A DNA stretch of 64,000 nucleotides from Blastococcus sp. Marseille-P5729 (GCF_900292035.1 NZ_OMPO01000001.1:248001-312000); one strand, 5' to 3'. Positions 21,379 through 33,453 are shown, counted from the first letter of the stretch. Notes: a model not told the origin generated them from the sequence alone. Program-made: numbers and translations.

Positions 21379-21822
21379 ATGGCGAGCTGGGCAATCTGGT
21401 TGATCATCGCCGGCCTCAGCGCCGGCCTCGAGGTGCTCAGCGGCGACTTCTTCCTCCTGATGCTCGGCGGTGGCGCAGCGGCTGCAGCCATCGCCGCCGC
21501 ACTCGGGGCGGCGCTGTGGCTGCAGCTGGTCGTGTTCGGCGTCGTAGCGATCCTGCTCGTGCTCGGCGTCCGACCGTGGGCCAAGCGGATGCTGACCCGC
21601 GGACAGGTCGAGATCGCAGACGGCATCGACGGGGTGATCGGAACCGGGGGTATCGTCACCCAGACCGTCGACAACCACGGCGGCCGGATCAGAGTCGGCT
21701 CCGAGGAGTGGTCGGCAATCGCCCAGCTGCCTTACGACATCTACGAGGTCGGCGCCAACGTAATCATCGTCGAGGTGCGCGGCGCACACGCGGTCGTAGC
21801 CGCCGACGCAACAGACATCTAG
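21379..21822 (+). CDS. NfeD family membrane protein
   Basis: This 147-residue protein has two or three N-terminal membrane helices (WAIWLIIAGLSAGLEVLS and a second Ala-rich helix at about 30-65) and a C-terminal OB-fold domain from about residue 85, with DGVIGTGGIVTQTVDNHGGRI. It is the short type that partners an SPFH/stomatin protein, encoded 11 bases downstream. NfeD-SPFH pairs organise membrane microdomains or membrane proteolysis. AGGATGAAGG precedes the ATG. The order matches Rv1487-Rv1488. Confidence 0.92.
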   Translation: MASWAIWLIIAGLSAGLEVLSGDFFLLMLGGGAAAAAIAAALGAALWLQLVVFGVVAILLVLGVRPWAKRMLTRGQVEIADGIDGVIGTGGIVTQTVDNHGGRIRVGSEEWSAIAQLPYDIYEVGANVIIVEVRGAHAVVAADATDI

Positions 21823-21833
21823 GAGAGAAGCAG

Positions 21834-23078
21834 ATGGAAGCCGGAGTCATCGTCTTGATCGTGATCGCGGCGCTGATAGCGCTCACGATCGCGCGGGCCA
21901 TCAAGATCATTCCCCAAGCGCGTGCCGCGGTGATCGAGCGACTCGGGCGGTATCACCGCACACTCACTCCAGGCCTGCACTTCCTGGTGCCGTTCATCGA
22001 CCGAGCCCGCTCGACCATCGACCTGCGAGAGCAGGTCGTCCCCTTCCCGCCGCAGCCGGTGATCACCAAGGACAACCTGATGGTAGGCATCGACACCGTC
22101 ATCTACTACCAGATCACCGATCCCCGCACGGCCACCTACGGCATCGCTGATCTCGGCGGCGCTCTCGAACAGCTGACCGTCACGACCCTCCGGAACCTCG
22201 TCGGCACGATGAGCCTCGAGGAAGCCCTCGTCTCGCGCGACTCGATCAACACCCAGCTGCGCTCCGTGCTCGACGGTACGACCGGCAACTGGGGTGTGCG
22301 GGTCGCCCGGGTCGAGATCAAGGCGATCGACCCGCCGGCGTCCATTCAGGACTCGATGGAGAAGCAGATGCGCGCCGACCGCGACAAGCGCGCGATGATT
22401 CTGAACGCCGAGGCCAACCGCGAGTCGCAGATCCGCACCGCCGAGGGTCAGAAGCAGGCGGCGATCCTGTCGGCGGAAGGGCAGAAGCAGGCGGCGATCC
22501 TGTCCGCCGAGGCCGAGCGGCAGTCGCGGATCCTGCGCGCCGAGGGTGAGCGCGCGGCTCGTTTTCTGCAGGCGCAGGGCCAGGCGAAGGCGATCGAGAC
22601 CGTCTTCCAAGCCATCCACGACGGAAATCCCGATCCCCGACTGCTTGCCTACCAGTATCTCCAGACCCTGCCGCAGATCGCGCAGGGCGACTCGAACAAG
22701 GTCTGGATCGTGCCCAGCGAGTTCTCCAACGCACTCAAGGGCCTGGGCAAGATGACCGGAATGGACGACGCGGAGCTGTCGTCCTTCGCCAACCTGCCGA
22801 ACAGCGAGGGAGTGCGTACCGAGTCCAGGATCGACACCGGTGACTGGTTCGAGTCACAGCTCAAGGAGCAGGTGGCCAGCGCAACCGAGGCCGCCGACAT
22901 CAAGCTCGAGCCCGTGGACAAGGTGGCGCCCGTCGTTCCCAAGGTCGACCTCTCCGACAACCCAGCGTTCCGGGACGTGACCGAGCAGCGCGACGAGATC
23001 ACCCCGCCAGCGACTCAAGGGGAGTACGGTGGGCAACCGCCGTCCGCTCCGCCACGGGGTGAGCACGGCGGTCGATAG
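21834..23078 (+). CDS. SPFH/Band 7 (stomatin-like) membrane protein
   Basis: This 414-residue protein has an N-terminal membrane helix (VIVLIVIAALIALTIARAI at about 4-22) and an SPFH domain to about residue 190, with VIERLGRYHRTLTPGLHFLVPF and VGIDTVIYYQITDP. A long Ala/Glu/Gln-rich coiled coil follows at about 195-260. In it the unit QKQAAILSAEG occurs twice in tandem (bases 22446-22508), a small internal repeat. The C-terminal 120 residues are polar and partly disordered. It should oligomerise at the membrane with the NfeD partner. AGGAGAG precedes the ATG. The protein is a QmcA/Rv1488-type stomatin homologue. Confidence 0.93.
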   Translation: MEAGVIVLIVIAALIALTIARAIKIIPQARAAVIERLGRYHRTLTPGLHFLVPFIDRARSTIDLREQVVPFPPQPVITKDNLMVGIDTVIYYQITDPRTATYGIADLGGALEQLTVTTLRNLVGTMSLEEALVSRDSINTQLRSVLDGTTGNWGVRVARVEIKAIDPPASIQDSMEKQMRADRDKRAMILNAEANRESQIRTAEGQKQAAILSAEGQKQAAILSAEAERQSRILRAEGERAARFLQAQGQAKAIETVFQAIHDGNPDPRLLAYQYLQTLPQIAQGDSNKVWIVPSEFSNALKGLGKMTGMDDAELSSFANLPNSEGVRTESRIDTGDWFESQLKEQVASATEAADIKLEPVDKVAPVVPKVDLSDNPAFRDVTEQRDEITPPATQGEYGGQPPSAPPRGEHGGR

Positions 23079-23097
23079 CCCCCTTTAAAGGAGAACA

Positions 23098-23934
23098 GTG
23101 CCCAGCGCGAGTCCCGAGATCACCCTGAACGACGGCGTGTCCATTCCCCAGGTGGGGTTCGGCGTGTTCCAGGTCCCGTCGGAAGACACCCACGAGGCGG
23201 TCACCAACGCACTACGGGCCGGCTACCGGCACGTCGACACGGCGAGGATCTACGGCAACGAGAAGGCCGTCGGCGAGGCGATCCGCGACTTCGGACTGGC
23301 TCGAGACGAGGTGTTCGTGACGACCAAGTGCTGGAACGCCGATCAGGGCTACGACAACGCGATGCGCGCCTTCGACCGCAGCCTCGCCGAGCTCGGGCTC
23401 GACCACCTCGACCTGTACCTCATCCACTGGCCGTGCCCGGACAAGGACCAGTACGTCGGCACCTGGCGGGCGTTCGAGCAGTTGGCGGCCGAGGGCCGCG
23501 TGCGCTCCATCGGCGTGTCCAACTTCCAGATCGCCCACCTGGAACGGCTGCGCTCGACGTCCGACGTCGTGCCCGCCGTCAACCAGATCGAGCTGCACCC
23601 TTGGCTTCCGCAGCGCGAGCTGCGCGACTACCACTCGGCCCACGGCATCGCCACGCAGGCATGGAGCCCCATCGCGCGCGGTGGCGACTACCTCAACAAC
23701 GCCATCCTGAAGGGCCTGGCCGATAAGCACGGAAAGTCCGTGGCCCAGGTGATCCTGCGCTGGCACATCCAGGCCGGGAACATCGTGCTGCCTCGCACGG
23801 TCAAGGCCAAGCGGGCAGCAGAGAACATCTCGATCTTCGACTTCGCGCTGGATGCCGCCGATCTGCACTCCATCGATGCCCTCGCGACCGGAGAGCGAGT
23901 CGGGCCGGACCCCGACGTCTTTCACGCCGAGTAA
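23098..23934 (+). CDS. Aldo/keto reductase (2,5-diketogluconate reductase type)
   Basis: This 278-residue NADPH-dependent AKR has the full catalytic tetrad: Asp and Tyr in YRHVDTARIYGNE, Lys in VFVTTKCWN and His in LYLIHWPCPD. The C-terminal cofactor loop VLPRTVKAKRAAENI is present. The substrate class is small aldehydes or ketones and cannot be refined. The GTG start at 23098 is supported by AAAGGAG eight bases upstream. It follows the SPFH gene by 19 bases and the EamA gene starts seven bases after it, so it may be part of a loose operon. Mycobacteria have a related AKR near ansP/metH, not here. Confidence 0.92.
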   Translation: MPSASPEITLNDGVSIPQVGFGVFQVPSEDTHEAVTNALRAGYRHVDTARIYGNEKAVGEAIRDFGLARDEVFVTTKCWNADQGYDNAMRAFDRSLAELGLDHLDLYLIHWPCPDKDQYVGTWRAFEQLAAEGRVRSIGVSNFQIAHLERLRSTSDVVPAVNQIELHPWLPQRELRDYHSAHGIATQAWSPIARGGDYLNNAILKGLADKHGKSVAQVILRWHIQAGNIVLPRTVKAKRAAENISIFDFALDAADLHSIDALATGERVGPDPDVFHAE

Positions 23935-23940
23935 CCACGA

Positions 23941-24900
23941 ATGAGCACTCCGCGCGCCGGCGTCGGTGCCCCCACCAGGGTCCCGGCTCCCGCGTTCGTC
24001 CTGCTGCTGCAGATCACCTTCGTACTGCTGTTCAGTAGCGGGTTCATCGTGGGGCGGATCGCCACCGACGCCGCCTCGCCTTTCGCGATCCTGTTCTGGC
24101 GCTTCCTCCTTGCCGGATCTCTGCTCACCCTCATCGCCCTCGTGATGCGGGCGCCATGGCCGCGAACCGGTAAGGAGTGGCGAGATCTCGCCATCACCGG
24201 TTCGCTGCTGCAGACCATGCAGTATGCCGGCACTTACCTCGCCTTCAAGTACGGCATCTCGGCCAGCTTGTCGGCGATGATCATGGGCATGATGCCGTTG
24301 CTGGTCGCGCTCGGCTCGTGGAAGCTGCTCAACGAGCCGCTGACCCGGATGCAGACCCTCGGCACGTTCATCGGCTTCGCGGGGCTGATCTTCGCGACCG
24401 TCTTCGGCTTCGGCGGCGGGGACGGCTGGAGCTCGATCTTATGGACGACGTTCGGCACCCTCGGCATCGCGGCAGGGACGCTATATCAGCGCAAGACCGG
24501 CATGCAGATGGACCTGCGCACCGGTAGCGCCGTCCAGCTGTTCGTCGCCGCGGCGGGCATGCTCCCGATCGCGCTGCTCAACGAGGGGATCTCGCTCCCG
24601 ATGACCAGCCCGGTCGTCTTCAGCCTGAGCTGGCTGGCCACGGCGAATACCCTTGGCGCGATCACGCTCCTGCTGTACTTCCTGCAGAACCAGTCCGCGG
24701 GTGAGGCCTCGAGCCTGTTCTACCTGATGCCCGGCGTCACGGCGATCGCCGCCTGGCTGCTGCTGGACCAGCCGATCTACTGGTACACCTGGGTCGGGTT
24801 GGCGCTGACCGGGCTGGGCCTCGTGCTCGTGGCCCGGTACACCCGCACTCGGCAGGCCCGGCACGAGACCGGCATCGCGCTGGGCGAGACGCTTCGCTGA
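23941..24900 (+). CDS. EamA/DMT family transporter (RhaT-like)
   Basis: This 319-residue protein has ten predicted membrane helices in two EamA repeats. Repeat 1 begins FVLLLQITFVLLFSSGFIVGR and repeat 2 begins near SSILWTTFGTLGIAAGTLYQRK. The AGEASSLFYLMPGVTAIAAW segment is typical of the second repeat. Members export amino acids, metabolites or drugs, and the substrate cannot be told. The ATG lies seven bases after the AKR stop without a clear Shine-Dalgarno, which suggests translational coupling. Confidence 0.88.
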   Translation: MSTPRAGVGAPTRVPAPAFVLLLQITFVLLFSSGFIVGRIATDAASPFAILFWRFLLAGSLLTLIALVMRAPWPRTGKEWRDLAITGSLLQTMQYAGTYLAFKYGISASLSAMIMGMMPLLVALGSWKLLNEPLTRMQTLGTFIGFAGLIFATVFGFGGGDGWSSILWTTFGTLGIAAGTLYQRKTGMQMDLRTGSAVQLFVAAAGMLPIALLNEGISLPMTSPVVFSLSWLATANTLGAITLLLYFLQNQSAGEASSLFYLMPGVTAIAAWLLLDQPIYWYTWVGLALTGLGLVLVARYTRTRQARHETGIALGETLR

Positions 24901-24996
24901 GGAGTCTGGGCCGAGGTGACGATTCGCTGCTCGCTCGATCGTCATGATGGTGAGGATGCCGCACCGTGCGGGTCCACATCAGAGGGAGTGATTCTC

Positions 24997-25368
24997 ATGC
25001 GTTATCTCGTGCAGGTCATCAGCGGAGCGCCGGACCCCGCCAAGGTGAGCCACGAACAGATCCAGCAGACGATGCAGGCCTATGACGTCTACACGAAGGC
25101 GCTGGCGAACGCCGGTGTGCTCGTCGCCGCCGAGGCGCTACACCCGGCCGACACCGCGACGACGGTCCGCGGCGTCGACGGGGATGCGCAGGTCCAGGAC
25201 GGGCCGTACGCCGACACCAAGGAGGCGCTGGCGACGCTGTTCCTCATCGACGTCCCGGATCTGGATGCCGCGCTCGACTGGGCGAAGCGCTGCCCGGGGG
25301 CGTCGTATGCCGCCGTCGAGGTCCGCGCCGCTGCGAGCTCGTTCATCGACGGCGCGTGGCGCCGCTGA
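24997..25368 (+). CDS. YCII-related (DGPF) protein paired with ECF sigma factor
   Basis: This 123-residue YCII-domain protein carries QDGPYADTKEAL, the motif that gives DGPF proteins their name, here with Tyr instead of Phe. It starts MRYLVQVISGAPDP with AGAGGGAGTG upstream. Proteins of this type are encoded next to ECF42-group sigma factors, as here: the sigma gene starts seven bases after its stop. The role is not established; a sensor or enzyme that acts under the sigma factor's control is likely. No membrane or signal sequence is present. Confidence 0.9.
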   Translation: MRYLVQVISGAPDPAKVSHEQIQQTMQAYDVYTKALANAGVLVAAEALHPADTATTVRGVDGDAQVQDGPYADTKEALATLFLIDVPDLDAALDWAKRCPGASYAAVEVRAAASSFIDGAWRR

Positions 25369-25375
25369 GCCGCGC

Positions 25376-28487
<3,112 letters not shown>

Positions 28488-28520
28488 GAATGTGGCGTCC
28501 TTCGTGTGAAGTAGAGGGAT

Positions 28521-28540
28521 CGCGTTGCTGCCCCAACGCG
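28521..28540 (-). promoter_or_regulatory. Leader hairpin upstream of yhhQ-tgt
   Basis: CGCGTTG and CAACGCG form a perfect 7-bp stem with a six-base loop (GGGCAG on the minus strand). The CCC that follows two bases after the stem could pair with GGG in the loop to make an H-type pseudoknot. It lies 34 bases before the ATG. It does not match the preQ1-I pattern as I know it, so ligand binding is speculation. Confidence 0.4.
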
Positions 28541-28554
28541 GCGGACCGTCGAAC

Positions 28555-28560
28555 ATTCTA
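28555..28560 (-). promoter_or_regulatory. -10 box for yhhQ-tgt
   Basis: TAGAAT on the minus strand is a strong -10 match. It predicts a start near 28548 and a leader of about 61 bases containing the hairpin and GAAGGA. The -35 region is not clear. Confidence 0.5.
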
Positions 28561-28644
28561 GCAATCTCCACCGATCGGGGCTGCCTCGCGCCAGGCGGCT
28601 GCTCCCAGGATGGCGTGTTCTCCTGCCGGACGAGCGGCGCCGCC

Positions 28645-29694
28645 TCAGTTCGCGGTCGACGGGTTCAGCCGTGCGCCGCCGCTGGCGAGGTAATAGGGCG
28701 CGGGGACGGCAGGCCGACGATGAGACAGCAGCCTGGAGACGAGCTCGAGCAACCACGGTCGGCTCCGGTAGGTGCCGGCGAGGAACGCCAGCCGCAATGA
28801 ACCCTCAACAGCTACCGACGGACCGCACACGCCCTGGGCCAGCCACCGCGCGGTCGAGGAGGCATCCGTGTCCAGGATCCGCTGCGGCGTCGACCAGTCC
28901 GAACGGTGGGCGGACGGCTGCTCCGCGCGCATCCACCACAGGCCCTGTGCAGGAAACGGGTCGGTGCCATGGAGGTTGGTACCGCGTGCCAAGAACATCT
29001 CCCATCCGTGCTCCGTGGGGACCACCGTGTTGTCGAAGAAGCCCTCCTCGCCGGTGGAGAAGCGCCGCGAACCTCGCCACGTCAGACCGTCGGCACTCTC
29101 ACTGACCCAGAGCTCGAAGTCGGGCTGTTCCCCAGGCCCGACCTCGTGCGGCGTGGACAGGAACCACATCCGGAATCCGGACTCGGCCGCGATCACGCGA
29201 GGCTCCAGGACGCTTGGACGCGCCGCGGTGCCGCTCAAGACCGGACGGGGGTGGCGCGCCCAGGTGCCTTCCTCACGTTGAGTGAGCACGCCGATCGAGT
29301 AGTTGCTGCCTGGCCCGTACCGGCGACGCGTGCCGCGGCCTGCATAGTAGATACGCGCGGGAAACCCATGAGCCGGCGGCACATAGCTAGGGGTGTGCAT
29401 GCCGCCGGCGTCCCACGCGGCGCGGTGCGGGTCCTCCACGAGTGGCCGCGCGCGCCGCTGCGGACCCGTGTCGAGGCGCCATCCCGTGAGCGTCAAAGGT
29501 GCGCCGTTGGGCAGGGTCGCGCGGTACAACCTGTTGCGGAATGTCGTCGAGAAGCCGCCGACGAACATCGTCCACTGGCGGTTCACGAGATGAACATCGG
29601 GATCGCTGAGCCCGAGGACGCCGCGCGGTAGCGCGGGTCCGAGCATGTCCCACAATGCGACCGGCGTGGTAAGACGGGGGCCAGGTACGGACAT
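28645..29694 (-). CDS. Putative five-bladed beta-propeller protein (glycosidase-like)
   Basis: I cannot name this 349-residue protein with certainty. Its repeated strand-turn pattern with a DPDVHLVNRQWTMFVGG blade, AAWDAGGMHTPSYV, LEPRVIAAESGFRMWFLS and GFFDNTVVPTEHGWEMFLARG recalls the five-bladed propellers of GH43/GH32/GH130-like families. In those families acidic residues in successive blades act in catalysis. No signal peptide is seen, so it is probably cytoplasmic. GGAGGCCC precedes the ATG. It lies between tgt-yhhQ and gluQRS on the same strand, and no link to tRNA modification is apparent. A hydrolase or phosphorylase acting on a sugar is a guess. Confidence 0.65.
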   Translation of the reverse strand: MSVPGPRLTTPVALWDMLGPALPRGVLGLSDPDVHLVNRQWTMFVGGFSTTFRNRLYRATLPNGAPLTLTGWRLDTGPQRRARPLVEDPHRAAWDAGGMHTPSYVPPAHGFPARIYYAGRGTRRRYGPGSNYSIGVLTQREEGTWARHPRPVLSGTAARPSVLEPRVIAAESGFRMWFLSTPHEVGPGEQPDFELWVSESADGLTWRGSRRFSTGEEGFFDNTVVPTEHGWEMFLARGTNLHGTDPFPAQGLWWMRAEQPSAHRSDWSTPQRILDTDASSTARWLAQGVCGPSVAVEGSLRLAFLAGTYRSRPWLLELVSRLLSHRRPAVPAPYYLASGGARLNPSTAN

Positions 29695-29818
29695 GAGGGC
29701 CTCCAGGCAGCAGAACGGTCGGTGTCGACTCCTCCGGGGCTGCCGGGTAGGTCATAGTTGATCTCATCAGCCTGACCCATCTCGCGCAAGTCGCAGACCA
29801 CCTGCGGACGGCGATGAG

Positions 29819-30730
29819 TCAGCGCACCCCGGGCGGCTCGAACGGGAAAGACCCGCCGGGCAGCTTCTGCAGGTCGAAACCGGGCAGCGCGTCCCGCAGC
29901 GTCCGCGCTGCCGGGTCGACCGCGTCGCCGAAGGAGCCGAGCAGCATCATCACGACGTCCGCCGGGGTGACGCCGGTCGCCGCCAGATCCGCGAGGGTCA
30001 CCGCGCCGTCTCGCTTCGCCAAGCGCTGACCAGCTGCGTTGACCACCAGCGGCACGTGGCCGTACGACGGCGCGCCACCGCTGAGCAGCTCGGTGAGCAT
30101 GATCTGGGTGGCGGTCTGGTCCGCGAGATCGTCGCCGCGCACGACCTGATCCACCTTCTGCCACACGTCGTCCACGACCACAGCGAGGTTGTAGGCGAGC
30201 GCGCCGTCCCACCGGCACAGGACGACGTCGTCCACGACTCCCGTTCGGCGACCCATCACGAGGTCCTCCCAGCTGCGTTCGGCGTCCTGACCGCGCAACC
30301 GGATCGCCGGGGGGCGCCCGCGGTCCCGTCGCTCGGCGCGTTGGGCAGCGGTGAGATCGCGGCAGGTACCCGGATAGCGCCCGACATTCCCGTGCGGAGC
30401 GGACTGCGCCTCGCGGATCTCCTTGCGCGTGCAGTAGCACTCGTACGTGTGCCCGGCTGCCGCGAGCTTCTCAAGCGCCGCGCGGTACTCGCTCAGGCGG
30501 GTCGACTGCCAGACCGGTTCGTGGTCCCAATCGAGCCCGATCGCCCGCAGGTCGGCGATCTGCCGCTCTGTGTGCTCCGGGCGTGACCGCTGCTCGTCGA
30601 GATCCTCGATCCGCAGCAGGAAGGCGCGGCTGGTGGAGCGCGCGGTGAGCCAGGCGAGTGCTGCGGTGCGGAGGTTGCCGACGTGCAGCTCTCCTGAGGG
30701 GCTGGGCGCGAACCGTCCGGTGCCGGGCAT
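29819..30730 (-). CDS. gluQ: Glutamyl-Q tRNA(Asp) synthetase
   Basis: This 303-residue GluQRS is a truncated GluRS paralogue that attaches Glu to queuosine at position 34 of tRNA-Asp. It has the class-I HIGH-like motif GELHVGNLRTAALAWL and a KMSKS-like QRLAKRDGAVTL, but no anticodon-binding domain, and the length is normal for GluQRS. The zinc-knuckle Cys pair is in YECYCTRKEI, with a further Cys in YPGTCRDLTA. It starts at ATG 30730. With tgt and yhhQ three kilobases away on the same strand it makes up the queuosine set of the window. Confidence 0.93.
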   Translation of the reverse strand: MPGTGRFAPSPSGELHVGNLRTAALAWLTARSTSRAFLLRIEDLDEQRSRPEHTERQIADLRAIGLDWDHEPVWQSTRLSEYRAALEKLAAAGHTYECYCTRKEIREAQSAPHGNVGRYPGTCRDLTAAQRAERRDRGRPPAIRLRGQDAERSWEDLVMGRRTGVVDDVVLCRWDGALAYNLAVVVDDVWQKVDQVVRGDDLADQTATQIMLTELLSGGAPSYGHVPLVVNAAGQRLAKRDGAVTLADLAATGVTPADVVMMLLGSFGDAVDPAARTLRDALPGFDLQKLPGGSFPFEPPGVR

Positions 30731-30885
30731 CTGGCTAGTCTGGCACGCCCGCGCCGTCCGTGGCGTACGACGCGATCGTCATCGGGCGGCCAGCGACCCG
30801 TCGCGGCGCGTCATTGCCACACCGTACGCCGCCTGGCACGATCGAGGAAACTGCTGAGCACTACGAACTTCCGCGGAGGACCCAC

Positions 30886-32106
30886 ATGCAGACTGCCGAC
30901 CCGGCCGAGCTCGGTTTCGACGCCAAGCGGCTCACCCGCATCGACGACCACCTGAAGAAGTACGTCGACGACGGGCGTCTTCCCGGGTGGCAGATCCAGG
31001 TCGCCCGGCACGGCGAGGTCGCGCACTTCTCGTCGTACGGCAAGCGCGACATCGAAGCAGACAAGCCGGTCGAGGACGACACGATCTTCCGCATCTACTC
31101 GATGACCAAGTCGATCACGACCGTCGCGGCGATGATGCTCTACGAAGAGGGCGCCTACGAGCTCACCACCCCCGTCGGAGAGCTGATCCCGGCGTTCAAC
31201 GACATGACGGTGTACACCGGCGGCAACGCCCTCAAGCCACAACTGCGGCCGGCCTCCACCAAGATGGAGATCCGGCACCTGATGAACCACACGTCGGGCC
31301 TGACCTACGGATTCCACCGGATCCACGTGCAGGACGAGATCTACCGCAACGCCGGTCACGAATGGGGACCGCCTCCGGGCCAGGACCTGGCCGCGGCGTG
31401 CGATCTCTGGGCATCGCTGCCGCTGCGCTTCGACCCGGGCACGCAGTGGAACTACGGCGTCTCCACCGACGTGCTGGGCCGGGTGGTCGAGGTCGCCTCG
31501 GGGCAGACCCTGGATGCCTTCATGAAGGAGCGGATCTTCGATCCACTGGGCATGAAGGACACCGGCTTTCAGGTCACCGGCGACGACCTGCAGCGGCTCG
31601 CCGCGCTGTACACGCCGGGCAGGGACGGCACCGCCTCCCGCCTGGATGCCTTCGGGGAGTCGATCACGAAGGAACCGACCTGCCTGCAGGGCGGCGGCGG
31701 GCTGGCGTCTACCACGCACGACTACTCCCGCTTCACCGAGATGCTGCGGCGCGGGGGTGAGCTCGACGGGGAGCGCGTGCTGGGCAACCGGACGCTGGAC
31801 TACATGACCCAGAACTCCCTGCCGGGCGATAGGGACCTCGAGGAGGTCGGCATCCCGCTGTTCGCCGAGACGCGATTCGACGGCGTCGGCTTCGGCCTCG
31901 GGTTCTCGGTCGTCATGGACCCGGTCAAGTACGGCACGGTGAGCTCGCCAGGGGAGTTCGGCTGGGGCGGTGCCGCCAGCACCGCGTTCTGGGTAGACCC
32001 GCTGGAGGACCTCACGCTGATCTTCATGACCCAGTTGCTGCCGTCGAGCACCTACCCGATCCGCACCGAGCTCAAGGGGCTGCTGTACCAGGCCCTCGTC
32101 GACTGA
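30886..32106 (+). CDS. Serine hydrolase, beta-lactamase/EstB family
   Basis: This 406-residue serine hydrolase of the class-C beta-lactamase fold has SxxK in YSMTKSIT (about residues 76-79), Tyr of the YxN-like motif in WNYGVSTDVLG, and a C-terminal WGGAASTAFWVDP in the place of the KTG motif. The pattern is that of esterases (EstB-like) and not of true beta-lactamases. No signal peptide is seen, so it should be cytoplasmic. GCGGAGG precedes the ATG. The frame stays open upstream to 30760, but that part has no supporting start signal. The substrate is unknown. It converges on the MFS gene. Confidence 0.9.
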   Translation: MQTADPAELGFDAKRLTRIDDHLKKYVDDGRLPGWQIQVARHGEVAHFSSYGKRDIEADKPVEDDTIFRIYSMTKSITTVAAMMLYEEGAYELTTPVGELIPAFNDMTVYTGGNALKPQLRPASTKMEIRHLMNHTSGLTYGFHRIHVQDEIYRNAGHEWGPPPGQDLAAACDLWASLPLRFDPGTQWNYGVSTDVLGRVVEVASGQTLDAFMKERIFDPLGMKDTGFQVTGDDLQRLAALYTPGRDGTASRLDAFGESITKEPTCLQGGGGLASTTHDYSRFTEMLRRGGELDGERVLGNRTLDYMTQNSLPGDRDLEEVGIPLFAETRFDGVGFGLGFSVVMDPVKYGTVSSPGEFGWGGAASTAFWVDPLEDLTLIFMTQLLPSSTYPIRTELKGLLYQALVD

Positions 32107-32128
32107 CCGGCAGCCAGCGGCCGATCAG

Positions 32129-33340
32129 TCAGCGGGTGATCAGCGGCCGCCGGTAGTAGATGCCGAGCAGCGAGGTGGCGCACAGCAGCACCACCCAGCC
32201 CGCGGCGATCTCGCTGGCGTGCTGCAGGCCGAGCCGGGCGGTCAGGAACCCGGCGACCACCGACGGCGCGCTGAAGGCGATGTAGTTGACGGTGAAGAAG
32301 GTGGATACGACCGTGCTGCGCTCGTCGTCCCGGATGTGCGCCGCGACCGTGCCGTACGACGAGGTCTGCAGAATGCCGAACCCGAAGCCCATCGCCGCCG
32401 TGCAGATGAAGAACGGCACCGGCGCCGAGGCACGGAAGGAGAGCACCATCCCGACGGTGCCCAGACCGAGCAGCAGCGCGCCGAGCGTCATCATCCGCAG
32501 GTAGGTCCAGGAGCGGGCGATAAACGGCGCGGTGATGCCCGGCACCCACAGCGCGGCGATCGCCAACCCGCCGACCAGCGCGTTGTCGATTCCTAGCACC
32601 TGCTTGACCATCGACGTGCCGAGCGAGAGGTAGATGCCGCCGGTGCCCCAGCAGGCGGCCCAGCAGGGAATCGCAACGCGGAATCGCGACCGCAGGTGCT
32701 CCGGGATGCCGACGCGCGGGATGAGCGAGGCGAGTGCGCCAGGCCGCATCGGCGAGGTCTCAGGGAGGCGCAGGACGGCGAGACAGGCGACCAGAAGGGC
32801 ACCGAACAGCACCCACCAGACCAGCTGCAGCGGACAGGGAAGTCCTTCGACGAACACCCCGGAGACCAGACCGCAGGCGGCGAGTCCGGCGGACGGCACC
32901 ACATTGCTCGCGATCGCCGCTGCGCCGGGCTTGTCCGGTGGGTTGGTGTCCAGCGCCCCTGCGCTGGCGACGACGCTGACCAGGCCGGTACCCACGCCTT
33001 GGACCGCGCGCGCCACCAGCAGCCAGGCGGTGGACGCGGCGAAGGCGAAGACGACGGTGGCCACCGCGACCAGCGCGAGTCCGGTGAGCATCACCGGCCG
33101 CCGTCCGACGTGATCAGACAGGGACCCGGCGGTGAGCATCGTGACCAGCATGGCGACGACGTAGATCGCGAACACGATCGTCAGGACGGCGGCGCTGAAC
33201 CCGAACCGATCGCGGTAGAGCGGGTAGAGCGGGCTGGGCGTGCTCGCCACGACCATCACGACGCCAAACACCAGCGCGTAGGTCCAGAACCCCCGGGCCG
33301 GCTGGGTGCGCGCCGGGCGCGCCACGATCGGCTGTGTCAT
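32129..33340 (-). CDS. MFS transporter
   Basis: This 403-residue major facilitator has twelve predicted membrane helices. Motif A, SLSDHVGRRPVMLTG, lies between helices 2 and 3. The first helix is WTYALVFGVVMVVASTPSPLYPLYRDRFGFS. It resembles drug/metabolite exporters of the 12-TM DHA1 type. The start ATG 33340 has GGGGAGCC upstream. It is divergent from a TauE-like permease at 33454, with 113 bases between them, so the two may share regulation. The substrate is not predictable. Confidence 0.9.
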   Translation of the reverse strand: MTQPIVARPARTQPARGFWTYALVFGVVMVVASTPSPLYPLYRDRFGFSAAVLTIVFAIYVVAMLVTMLTAGSLSDHVGRRPVMLTGLALVAVATVVFAFAASTAWLLVARAVQGVGTGLVSVVASAGALDTNPPDKPGAAAIASNVVPSAGLAACGLVSGVFVEGLPCPLQLVWWVLFGALLVACLAVLRLPETSPMRPGALASLIPRVGIPEHLRSRFRVAIPCWAACWGTGGIYLSLGTSMVKQVLGIDNALVGGLAIAALWVPGITAPFIARSWTYLRMMTLGALLLGLGTVGMVLSFRASAPVPFFICTAAMGFGFGILQTSSYGTVAAHIRDDERSTVVSTFFTVNYIAFSAPSVVAGFLTARLGLQHASEIAAGWVVLLCATSLLGIYYRRPLITR

Positions 33341-33408
33341 GGTGGCTCCCCATCGGCGATCGTTAACCGTGCAAACTTATCCGATGTCTTCCCACAGACG
33401 GCGGGGCG

Positions 33409-33414
33409 TACAGT
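33409..33414 (+). promoter_or_regulatory. Candidate -10 box for the second TauE permease
   Basis: TACAGT lies 40 bases before ATG 33454, in the divergent region shared with the MFS gene. A TCTTCC about 16 bases upstream could act as a poor -35. Support is modest. Confidence 0.35.
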
Positions 33415-33453
33415 GACCCGGTTGCCCTGGCCCTGAGAGGAAGCGAGAGGTCG

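Noticed and set aside
22446-22508. 27-33 bp repeat in the SPFH gene as a mobile or regulatory repeat
   Set aside because: It encodes part of the coiled coil (QKQAAILSAEG twice) in the correct frame and is typical of the family.
30763-30800. YDAIVIGRPATRRG upstream of the serine hydrolase, which resembles the N-terminus of a flavoprotein
   Set aside because: The Gly motif GxGxxG is absent, the segment is very short, and no flavoprotein follows. A remnant is possible but cannot be supported.
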